Below are positions 24,165 to 30,836 of a stretch of 30,836 bases of DNA, one piece after another. The DNA comes from Endozoicomonadaceae bacterium (GTDB taxonomy: Bacteria > Pseudomonadota > Gammaproteobacteria > Pseudomonadales > Endozoicomonadaceae): positions 1 to 30,836 of the forward strand of contig JAAOIJ010000114.1 of the NCBI GenBank assembly GCA_015163815.1, given 5' to 3'. How positions within the stretch are numbered: position 1 is the stretch's first letter; every line of letters starts with the position of its first letter. The translations under genes were made by a program, and so were the position numbers. A model generated the notes under the pieces. The model had not been told where the DNA came from and did not search any database. It saw nothing but the letters and a program-made list of their open reading frames with translations.

Positions 24165-26786
24165 TTAACCTGTATTACGTATGCCTGCAGCAATGCCTGC
24201 TATCGTCATCATCATCGCTAATATAATCTTAGGCGAGACACAGGTCGATGTCCTTAAACGTCGTAGTAATTCAGCTTGCAATAAATGCAAAGGATAAGCA
24301 TATGAATTTCTAAATTTAATGGCTTTTTTTTCCCATTCTCGAGATAGCATGAACGGTTGATTATCATTAATCATAAAGACAGCTTCAATTGCTTCAGTTA
24401 ACTGAGTTCGCAATTGATGTCCAAATACATGTAATTCAGAGGGCACTAAAACTTGCTCATAATGTTCTGTAATCGGTTTATTCAGCTTTAAAAAAACCAT
24501 TTCTAACATCTCAATACGTGCTTTAAAAAAAGGCCAAGTTTGAGCCATATCTTTCAAAACAGGTAAATTGCCTTGCGCGATCACTTTGTTAAACGCTTGA
24601 CTAGCACCCAGCCAAACTGGCAGCATGAATCGACATTGATTCCAAGCAAAAATCCAGGGAATCGCGCGTAATGCATCAATATTATTTGACGGCTTACGTC
24701 TAGCAGGACGACTCCCTATTAATAAAGCACCTAATTCTTTTTCTGGTGTAATTGAAGCAAAGTAATCCATAAATTCATCTTTATTATCAATAACATTTCG
24801 ATAAGCATGCCAAGACATATCGGATAATTCATCCATGATAATACACCAGTTTTCTTGAGGTATTGGAGGCGGGAGTAAAGAAGCTTCTAATGTTGCGACA
24901 GTATATAAAGCAAAATTATTTTCTGCGATTTTTGAAAATCCATATTTTGATTGAATCATTTCTCCTTGCTCTGTTACACGCAGTCGATAATTTACAGAGC
25001 CTGGAGGTTGAGATAAAACGGCATCATGTGCCGGCAAGCCACCACGACCTACTGTTCCGCCACGGCCATGGAATAATGTTAGCTGAACACCTTGTTTCTT
25101 ACATACAGCCGTTAATGATTCCATTGCTTGGTATTGTGCCCAAGCAGCTGCTAATTGACCTGCATCTTTTGCTGAATCAGAATACCCAATCATCACCACT
25201 TGTCGATGATCAATATAATCTCGATACCAATCAATCGCTAATAGTTTTTTAATATTATCAGCAGCATGATTTAAATCGGCTAATGTTTCAAATAAAGGCA
25301 CAACCGGTAAATGCCAAGTACATTGATATTCTTTTAATAATAAAATAACGGCTAATATATCAGAAGGTTGTTTCGCCATTGAAATAATATAATAACTAAT
25401 TTGATGTTCAGAAGAGGAACTAATTAATTCAAAGGTATTAATAATATCTTGTACAATTTCTGAAGCGCGCCAATTAAACGGCAATAATGGTCGCTTATTC
25501 AATAGCTCAGATAATAAAAAATCTTGTTTTTCTTGTTCTGACCAAAGGTCATAATTTCCTAGGTCTAAATACGCAACAATTTCTGATAAAACTAATTGAT
25601 GTTGACTGGATTCTTGGCGAATATCCAGTCGCACTAAACTTAAACCAAAACTGCGAACACGATAGATTAAATCAAGTAATAATCCTTTTGCAATAATGCT
25701 TAAACCTGTTTCACATAATGAATCAAAACATAATTGCAAAGGTTCTAATAAATCAGCATCATTGATTAAGATATCTTGATTGTTAGCATCAACAGCTTGT
25801 TGAGTCTGACTTGTTTTGAAAGCGATGGTATTCTGGATTTTTTGTTTCAATTTTGCCAACATCACACGATAAGGCTCAAAAACAGGACCTATTTGTTCTC
25901 GTAAAGTAGCATTACAATGATTCATAGATAATTCAGCACTTAATGTATCTAAATTTTGTAAATATAAATGCGCACCAGACATACGATTAAATAATAAAGT
26001 GTCTTTCGTGACTTGCGTTGTGACATTTGGATTACCATCTCGATCACCTCCCATCCAAGAAGCAAAGCGAATAATACTATTTTGATTTGATAATGAATAA
26101 CCTGTATATTCCAATAACTTATGATCTAAATGTCGCATAAAATTAGGCAATGCTTGCCATAATGATTCTTCAATTGTTGCCACACACCACTTAACTTCAT
26201 CTAATGGTGTGGGACGAGATTCGCGCATTTCATTTGTATGCCAACTTTGATAAATTAATTCTTGTAAACGTTCAGTCCATATTAGATATTGATCATCAGT
26301 ATTATCACGTAAATGTATTTGATGTAAACAATTCGTCATGGCTACATATTTTTGAATTAATGTCCGTCGTGTAATTTCAGTTGGATGTGCTGTTAAAACA
26401 AGTTCAATATCTAATTTTTCAACAGCTTCATGAATTTGTTCATTAGAAAAATGATGGTCTTTTAAGCGCTTAAAAAAATCATCTAATAAATCTGCTTTTA
26501 AAGGATTATAAGCTTCATGATATTGTTCAGCAATATTGGATAAATTCAAAAATTGAGCAAAAGCGCGCGTTACAGGTAAAATGTCTTCATGATCTAAGTG
26601 ATGTAGTATCTGTAATAATTCTTCTTTGATTGTACCATCATCTGTATTTTCTGAAATTGATTTCGATAATTTTCGAATCGTTTCAATTCGATCAAAACAC
26701 GCAGAACCATACTGTTCTTTAATCGCTTTTCCTAATAAACAACCCATTAAATGAACACTGAAATGTAATGGTTCATAATCTTTCAT
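24165..26786 (-). CDS. ppc: Phosphoenolpyruvate carboxylase
   Basis: This enzyme converts phosphoenolpyruvate and bicarbonate to oxaloacetate, refilling the TCA cycle. The 873 residues are near the E. coli length (883). The catalytic His134 is in VLTAHPTEITRR. The motifs SWMGGDRDGNPNVT, MIGYSDSAKDAG and LTLFHGRGGTVGRGG are intact. GSRPARRK, which includes substrate-binding arginines, is present. The protein ends in the invariant GIRNTG, whose Asn takes part in the aspartate feedback site of the E. coli enzyme. The ATG has a weak AAGG upstream. It is a single gene with long non-coding DNA before it and a convergent neighbour after it. Confidence 0.97.
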   Translation of the reverse strand: MKDYEPLHFSVHLMGCLLGKAIKEQYGSACFDRIETIRKLSKSISENTDDGTIKEELLQILHHLDHEDILPVTRAFAQFLNLSNIAEQYHEAYNPLKADLLDDFFKRLKDHHFSNEQIHEAVEKLDIELVLTAHPTEITRRTLIQKYVAMTNCLHQIHLRDNTDDQYLIWTERLQELIYQSWHTNEMRESRPTPLDEVKWCVATIEESLWQALPNFMRHLDHKLLEYTGYSLSNQNSIIRFASWMGGDRDGNPNVTTQVTKDTLLFNRMSGAHLYLQNLDTLSAELSMNHCNATLREQIGPVFEPYRVMLAKLKQKIQNTIAFKTSQTQQAVDANNQDILINDADLLEPLQLCFDSLCETGLSIIAKGLLLDLIYRVRSFGLSLVRLDIRQESSQHQLVLSEIVAYLDLGNYDLWSEQEKQDFLLSELLNKRPLLPFNWRASEIVQDIINTFELISSSSEHQISYYIISMAKQPSDILAVILLLKEYQCTWHLPVVPLFETLADLNHAADNIKKLLAIDWYRDYIDHRQVVMIGYSDSAKDAGQLAAAWAQYQAMESLTAVCKKQGVQLTLFHGRGGTVGRGGLPAHDAVLSQPPGSVNYRLRVTEQGEMIQSKYGFSKIAENNFALYTVATLEASLLPPPIPQENWCIIMDELSDMSWHAYRNVIDNKDEFMDYFASITPEKELGALLIGSRPARRKPSNNIDALRAIPWIFAWNQCRFMLPVWLGASQAFNKVIAQGNLPVLKDMAQTWPFFKARIEMLEMVFLKLNKPITEHYEQVLVPSELHVFGHQLRTQLTEAIEAVFMINDNQPFMLSREWEKKAIKFRNSYAYPLHLLQAELLRRLRTSTCVSPKIILAMMMTIAGIAAGIRNTG

Positions 26787-27276
26787 TGGGATACGACCTT
26801 ATATCATAAAAATGCTATCTTACATTCAAACATTTGATCTAATCAAGCAATGTATACTGAATCACGAGTCCGATATCATTTAAACTGTATACTTTAAACT
26901 AATTACGCCAGACTATCTATTTTTTTCATAGCTCAATTGTAGATAAACAATGATCAAATCTTATTTTCATATTTTTATTCAAAAAACGGATAACACAATC
27001 AACAACAAGTCTTAAAGGTTGCGCAGGTTTTTTTGCATATTGCATAAAAATCAATTTTCTCTAGTTTCTTTTTTATTGACACCATCTTTTCTATTCTCCT
27101 TTTTTTTGAAAGGATTTTTTTCTGAAATCATTTAGCATTTGACTTCTTTTTTTTGGCTATAGAAAATGTCTTACTGTTGCATTTCACACTTGAGAAGGCA
27201 AAAAATAATAAATATAATATGATTTAATTCAATAAATTAGACGAAATAGTGTGGTGAAAAAATTCCAATTTACCAT
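26787..27276. other. 490-bp non-coding stretch with IS remnant
   Basis: This region between ppc and the next ORF holds an IS30-family left-end copy (27132-27203). Beyond its conserved part, the minus strand still shows a GGAGAAT like the ribosome-binding site of the intact IS copy, but no transposase reading follows. A 39-codon minus-strand frame (26926-27045, beginning MQYAKKPAQPLRLVVD) has no ribosome-binding site; it may be a gene fragment. A possible ppc promoter on the minus strand (TTGAAT, 15 nt, TATGAT, close to the start) is weak. Confidence 0.55.
27132..27203 (-). mobile_element. IS30-family left-end remnant
   Basis: Read on the minus strand, these 72 bases match 30301-30372 at 67 positions without a gap, from TTTTGCCTTCTCAA to GTCAAATGCTAA. 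The second site is the left end of an IS30-family element with its transposase start. Here similarity fades after TGCTAA, apart from a later GGAGAAT, and no transposase frame exists. It is therefore a relic of a related element, pointing left. Confidence 0.8.
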
Positions 27277-27594
27277 TTATTTTTTATGTAAAACTTTAAA
27301 AAAAATAGATAAATAGTCGACTCTGAATAAATAGGCGGGAACATAATGTCTCATCCACGGAGCAAGAAAAGTACCATTTTGAGTAATTTGTACCATACCA
27401 TTAGCAAGCCTATCCGTATTTAATTGTACTTCATTTGTAAATGATATAACTTGCTTAGATTCTCCATTAGGATGTAATAGCAATGATTTTAAATCATCTA
27501 ATTCAATACGACGTCCGGGGATTTCTAATGCAGGCTGATTAACACAATTTTCTTGAAATATTGCTTCAGACCAACTTCTTTCATACATTTGCAT
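27277..27594 (-). CDS. Unrecognised 105-aa protein
   Basis: I do not recognise this protein. It has no signal peptide. A Leu-rich segment (ELDDLKSLLLHPNGE, about 32-46) is followed by a possible beta-rich part (QVISFTNEVQL, MVQITQNGTFLAPW) and a C-terminus with one hydrophobic stretch (YLFRVDYLSIFFKVL). The start codon has no good ribosome-binding site. It begins 16 bp after the broken gene at 27611-28269 on the same strand and may have been expressed with it, or be part of a larger eroded gene. Its position between two IS30 ends, next to a pseudogene, lowers confidence that it is functional. Confidence 0.45.
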   Translation of the reverse strand: MQMYERSWSEAIFQENCVNQPALEIPGRRIELDDLKSLLLHPNGESKQVISFTNEVQLNTDRLANGMVQITQNGTFLAPWMRHYVPAYLFRVDYLSIFFKVLHKK

Positions 27595-27610
27595 AATGAT
27601 CCGCTATAAA

Positions 27611-28269
27611 TCAAGGATTCATCAGACTATTATACATAGTGCGTCCAAAAGTACGCCCTGCTATATTGCCGAAAACCCAACGACTCCCTTCACAATACTG
27701 GGCACTTTAATATCATATTTTTTTCTATATTTGTCATCATATAGTCAGTGGAAACAGAACTGACATGAGCAAAGATTGAACTAACCACTGATTCTGGTAA
27801 ATATCCTGATAGAGTAGACCCTGTGATTGCTCCTGTAAGTATAGAGAATAAAGCACGCTGTTTTTGTACATTGTTGCTGGAGTCAATAGTCGAAGCCCTG
27901 CCCTTGATCTAATGTTTCTTTCATAAGCAGGCCTGCAAGAGAATCGCTTGCAATAAATCCAGCAGCTGCTGAAACTCCCACAGCACTAGCTGATAATAAT
28001 CCTGGTGCAGCCATGACAAGACTTGTTGCGACGCTTATCGATGCTCTTTTAAAGAAAAAATTCACACTTTTATTCATCACTGATTCATAGCTTTTAATGT
28101 GAAACGGTAAGATCGCATCTAACTCTCCTATCCTGACAGATATTGATTGTCTGTTAGAAGTTATTTGATCAGATCCTACTACAATGGCACCATGAAAGAT
28201 AAACAAAGACATGAATATCAATTGAAAAATATAGGCTGGATATTTCATATAAAACATCATCCAATGCAT
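27611..28269 (-). pseudogene. Frameshifted secreted or membrane protein gene
   Basis: Three minus-strand frames join into one protein of about 218 residues if two single-base shifts are allowed. Frame A (28269 to 27883) starts with a signal-peptide-like MKYPAYIFQLIFMSLF (probably from the ATG at 28248) and an Ala/Gly/Ser-rich hydrophobic segment (SVATSLVMAAPGLLSAS). Frame B, open from 27908 to 27690, continues with SNNVQKQRALFSILTGAITG. Frame C, open to 27611, ends with GSRWVFGNIAGRTFGRTMYN. The first shift lies between 27908 and 27886 in a G-rich stretch, the second at about 27700-27710. Both are in the same direction, as if one base had been gained each time. The family is unknown; two hydrophobic glycine-rich segments suggest membrane association. 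Confidence 0.7.
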
Positions 28270-28291
28270 TAGGTTGACTCATAAATATAAG

Positions 28292-28320
28292 ATAAAAACA
28301 ATTTAACAATACAAAGTCAA
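28292..28320 (-). promoter_or_regulatory. Possible promoter of the frameshifted gene
   Basis: On the minus strand, TTGACT (plus 28315-28320) and TTTTAT (plus 28292-28297) are 17 nt apart, 22 bp before the ORF. The -35 is good and the -10 moderate. It would let the accessory genes be transcribed separately from recJ. Confidence 0.35.
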
Positions 28321-28375
28321 GGCATTTCTATACAGTCAGAAAGATTGATATGATCAAAAAAGGACAGACATACCA

Positions 28376-30109
28376 TCAGACGATAGATAACTTTTTAATC
28401 ATTAAATTAATACTTTTTTTATTATGAAATATATTAATATTTAATTGATAAACAAGATGTACTTTTTTGATCGCGTCATTAGGCCAAATTTTTCGATCTA
28501 CATTAAAACAAATAGCTGTAAAAATTTGTGAGGCATCAGCATTCGAACTGACACGCAACTTCAAATGTGTATCTTTCATCAGATGTTGATCGATAATATG
28601 AAAAATACCATCAAAAATAGGTTCCGGAAAATTTTGTCCCCAAGGTCCAGAGTGTGCTAATAATTCTGCTGTTTTCAGATTTAAATCAGCATCAGATAAG
28701 GTACCATCTGACCAAATAATTGATTGTAATTGCTCTTCAGATAATTGTCTGTTTGCAATTTTCTCAAACACATTTTGAAATTTTTCAAAATCCTGTTCCA
28801 AAAGACTGAGTCCAGCTGCCATTGCATGCCCTCCATAACTTAATAATAAATTAGGATGCTGGACTGAAATCGTAGCTAATGCATCTCGAATATGAAATCC
28901 TGGAATCGATCTTGCTGAGCCTTTTAATACATTTTTCGATATATCAGATGCTGCAAAAACAATCACAGGTCGATATGTTTTTTCTTTAATTCGTGCTGCT
29001 AAAATACCAATAATACCTTGATGCCAATTAGCTTGGTAAAATGATAATCCTGCAGGTAATACTTGATGATGAGAGTGCATGGATGATTCTAAATGATGCC
29101 AAGCTTCTGTGAGCATGTTTTTTTCTAAATCACGTCGTTTGGTATTCAATTGATCTAATATTTTCGCTTTACATAAAGCAGATGACATATCAGAACAGAG
29201 TAGCAAATCAATACCAATAGACATATCTTCTAATCGACCAGCAGCATTGAGCCGAGGCCCTAATGCAAAACCTAAATCAGCAGCCAGCATAGTACTCGAT
29301 ATTCGATTGGCTACTTCGATTAAAGCTTGAATACCAAAACAAGATAATCCTGTGCGAATTCTTCTTAAACCTTGAGAGACTAAAATACGGTTATTGTAAT
29401 CTAAACTGACGACATCAGCGACTGTTCCTAAAGCGACTAAATCTAAAAATTGCGCCATATTCGGTTCTCGATTGAATTCACCAAAAAACTGATGCGCTTT
29501 TAATTTGGCTCGAGTGGCTAGCATCACATAAAAAATAACACCAACTCCAGCAATATGCTTACTTGGGAAAGGACAATCAGGTAAATTTGGATTAATAATA
29601 GCATCTGCTTCAGGTAAAGTCTCACCAGGTAAATGGTGATCTGTAATTAAAACACGTATACCGAGTTGCTTTGCATACGCAACACCTTCGACACTAGAAA
29701 TACCATTATCCACCGTAATAATTAAATCAGGTTTTTTTAATGCGGCAACTTCAACTAATTCAGGCGTTAAACCATATCCAAATTCAAAACGATTTGGAAC
29801 TAAAAAATGAATTGATTGACATCCCATTGTTTGAAGTGCTTTCACAGCTAAAGCAGTACTAGTTGCTCCATCTGCGTCAAAATCTCCGATAATCATAATG
29901 GTTTGCTTCGCCATAATCGACTCAACAATTAATGCCGCAGCTAGATCAATATTTTTGAATAAGTAAAAAGGCAGTAAGCATGATAGTGAATATTCTAAGT
30001 CCTGTTGATCGTAAATGCCGCGAGCTGCATAAATATGCTGTAACAGTAATGGCATACTTTCAGAAAAATTCCATGTTTTTTTAATAATTGGACGTGTTTT
30101 AATATGCAC
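28376..30109 (-). CDS. recJ: Single-strand DNA exonuclease RecJ
   Basis: RecJ degrades single-stranded DNA 5' to 3' in RecF-pathway recombination, mismatch repair and base excision repair. The 577 residues match E. coli length. The DHH-family metal motifs are intact: DFDADG (76-81), VDNG (133-136) and DHH (157-159). The DHHA1 domain has GGHAMAAG at 426-433. The C-terminal OB-fold part ends in a basic tail. The start is GTG at 30109, preceded at 7 nt by AGG, and a strong promoter lies just upstream. It sits between two inverted IS30 ends but looks undamaged. Confidence 0.96.
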   Translation of the reverse strand: MHIKTRPIIKKTWNFSESMPLLLQHIYAARGIYDQQDLEYSLSCLLPFYLFKNIDLAAALIVESIMAKQTIMIIGDFDADGATSTALAVKALQTMGCQSIHFLVPNRFEFGYGLTPELVEVAALKKPDLIITVDNGISSVEGVAYAKQLGIRVLITDHHLPGETLPEADAIINPNLPDCPFPSKHIAGVGVIFYVMLATRAKLKAHQFFGEFNREPNMAQFLDLVALGTVADVVSLDYNNRILVSQGLRRIRTGLSCFGIQALIEVANRISSTMLAADLGFALGPRLNAAGRLEDMSIGIDLLLCSDMSSALCKAKILDQLNTKRRDLEKNMLTEAWHHLESSMHSHHQVLPAGLSFYQANWHQGIIGILAARIKEKTYRPVIVFAASDISKNVLKGSARSIPGFHIRDALATISVQHPNLLLSYGGHAMAAGLSLLEQDFEKFQNVFEKIANRQLSEEQLQSIIWSDGTLSDADLNLKTAELLAHSGPWGQNFPEPIFDGIFHIIDQHLMKDTHLKLRVSSNADASQIFTAICFNVDRKIWPNDAIKKVHLVYQLNINIFHNKKSINLMIKKLSIV

Positions 30110-30147
30110 AAATACAACCTATGATCAAAGATGAACCCATTGCGATT

Positions 30148-30175
30148 ATTATCAAAAATCCATCCATTTTGTCAA
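30148..30175 (-). promoter_or_regulatory. Strong sigma70 promoter of recJ
   Basis: On the minus strand, a perfect TTGACA (plus 30170-30175), a 16-nt spacer and GATAAT (plus 30148-30153) lie about 40 bp before the recJ GTG. This is one of the best promoter matches in the window. Upstream, GGAGG (plus 30266-30270) precedes a short minus-strand frame (start at 30259 or 30255) that ends at or before the -35; it may be a gene relic. Confidence 0.65.
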
Positions 30176-30300
30176 GATAAAATCAACTCACAACAATCAA
30201 TCATCAATGATTGCCCGATCGATTCAACTGTTACACTCAATAAGTGATGATTCATTCATGTGTGTCCTCCATCTGAAAATCATGGATTGGTTGTTTTTTA

Positions 30301-30734
30301 TTTTGCCTTCTCAAATGTGAAGTGCAACAGTAAGGCATTGTCTATAGCCAAAAAAAAGCAGTCAAATGCTAATAATTCGTGTAACTTCTTTTTATCAACA
30401 AAAGAAGGAGAATGACATGGCTTATCAACACTTGAATGCAGAAGAAAGATCTCAAATTTACATCTTATTGTCAAAGTATTATTCTATTCATGCTATAGGA
30501 ATCGCATTGAAAAGATCTCTTTCTACGATTTTAAGAGAGATTCTACGTAATACTAAAGGGAGAAAATATTGTTATCAACAAGTGCATCAATTAGCAAAAG
30601 AAAGGCGATTAAAAGCAAGTAGACAACCTTATAAAATGCTTCCTAGCCTGATGAAATATATTGATATTTTGATCAAAAAAAAATGGAGTCATGATCAAAT
30701 TTCAGGGCGATTGAGATTAGACAATATACAGATT
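30301..30734 (+). mobile_element. Truncated IS30-family element, left part
   Basis: The element begins with the left terminal repeat (TTTTGCCTTCTCAAATGTGA), matched by the inverted relic at 27132-27203. A leader of about 115 bp leads to the transposase. The right end is missing: similarity to IS30 transposases stops at 30734, where another mobile-element-like end begins. The true outer edge of the left repeat is estimated from the match between the two copies and may be off by a few bases. Confidence 0.75.
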
Positions 30735-30758
30735 GAGACCTTTGCAATAAGAGAATAA
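30417..30758 (+). pseudogene. Truncated IS30-family transposase
   Basis: The reading frame encodes 113 residues, against roughly 300-380 for a full IS30 transposase. It starts MAYQHLNAEERSQIYILLSK and continues through the helix-turn-helix region with SIHAIGIALKRSLSTILREI, the usual IS30 N-terminus. The SHDQISGRLRL segment precedes the catalytic core. Sequence of the family ends after LDNIQI; the last six residues (ETFAIRE region) come from the inserted sequence starting at 30735. The entire DDE core is missing, so the product is inactive; the DNA-binding part could still be made. AGGAG (30406-30410), 6 nt before the ATG, fixes the start over an upstream in-frame ATG at 30366. Confidence 0.85.
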
Positions 30759-30836
30759 ATTTTAAATAATGTTTATTTTTATTTTTTTTCAAAAAAAATG
30801 ATAAAATGAGTCGTATTTCGTTCTATTTTAAGAGGA
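30735..30836 (+). mobile_element. Possible left end of an IS5-like element
   Basis: GAGACCTTTGCAATAAG begins exactly where the IS30 transposase is interrupted and resembles, from memory, terminal repeats of IS5-family elements. It is followed by a very AT-rich leader containing a perfect A/T inverted repeat (30781-30799), TAAAAT (30802-30807) and, at the very edge, AAGAGGA, which looks like a ribosome-binding site for a gene starting just outside the window. Both the family and the boundary need the missing right side for proof. Confidence 0.4.

Noticed and set aside
24863..25252. 129-codon plus-strand ORF opposite ppc
   Set aside because: It is a shadow of ppc; the sense frame contains intact catalytic motifs throughout this stretch.
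1..30836. CRISPR arrays, prophage modules and toxin-antitoxin pairs
   Set aside because: I saw no regularly spaced repeats, integrase, phage structural genes or recognisable toxin or antitoxin folds. The only tandem repeats are the two short in-frame ones reported.

Overview
The window looks like a piece of chromosome from an AT-rich gammaproteobacterium. Its housekeeping genes (SecD/SecF, Tgt, QueA, RNase R, FxsA, GroES/GroEL, YciB, RsmI, alpha2beta2-type GlyQ/GlyS, PilC, CoaE, RsmE, PEP carboxylase, RecJ) all read like gammaproteobacterial versions. The low GC, long A/T homopolymers, broken genes and IS remnants fit a host-associated lineage, with Legionellales/Coxiellaceae relatives my best guess. 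No 16S gene is present, so this placement is inference.

Layout. 242-6805 (minus) is a queA-tgt-yajC-secD-secF run (queuosine tRNA modification plus the SecDF-YajC translocation accessory complex). It ends with a 16-codon ORF that overlaps a secreted alpha/beta hydrolase by ATGA. 7082-7969 (minus) encodes an unrecognised, partly disordered protein with an N-terminal 9-bp tandem repeat. tRNA-Leu(CAA) at 8079-8161 lies between it and rnr (minus). 10748-13354 (plus) holds fxsA, then groES-groEL behind a sigma32-like promoter and ahead of a strong terminator. 13560-18788 (plus) holds yciB, rsmI, yggT and glyQ-glyS. A minus-strand 3-hydroxyisobutyryl-CoA hydrolase-like gene is tail-to-tail with glyS.

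20074-21304 (plus) is a compact cassette of three small genes that I do not recognise. The first and third proteins look distantly related to each other. The middle one has the helical layout of secreted filament or translocator proteins of the EspA/SseB type. This is the best candidate for something undescribed. After it come an isolated pilC (minus), coaE-rsmE (plus) and ppc (minus).

The right end, 26787-30836, is accessory and decaying. Two inverted, outward-pointing copies of the same IS30-family left end (27132-27203 and 30301-30372) enclose a 105-codon ORF, a secreted or membrane protein gene broken by two frameshifts, and intact recJ. The right-hand IS30 copy is cut inside its transposase exactly where a sequence resembling an IS5-family terminal repeat begins; that element runs off the window.

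Start codons were revised from the longest open frame where a ribosome-binding site and family alignment from memory favoured an inner start: secD, groES, glyQ, glyS, the CoA hydrolase and the IS30 transposase. All identifications rest on reading the sequence and on family knowledge; no database search was run.
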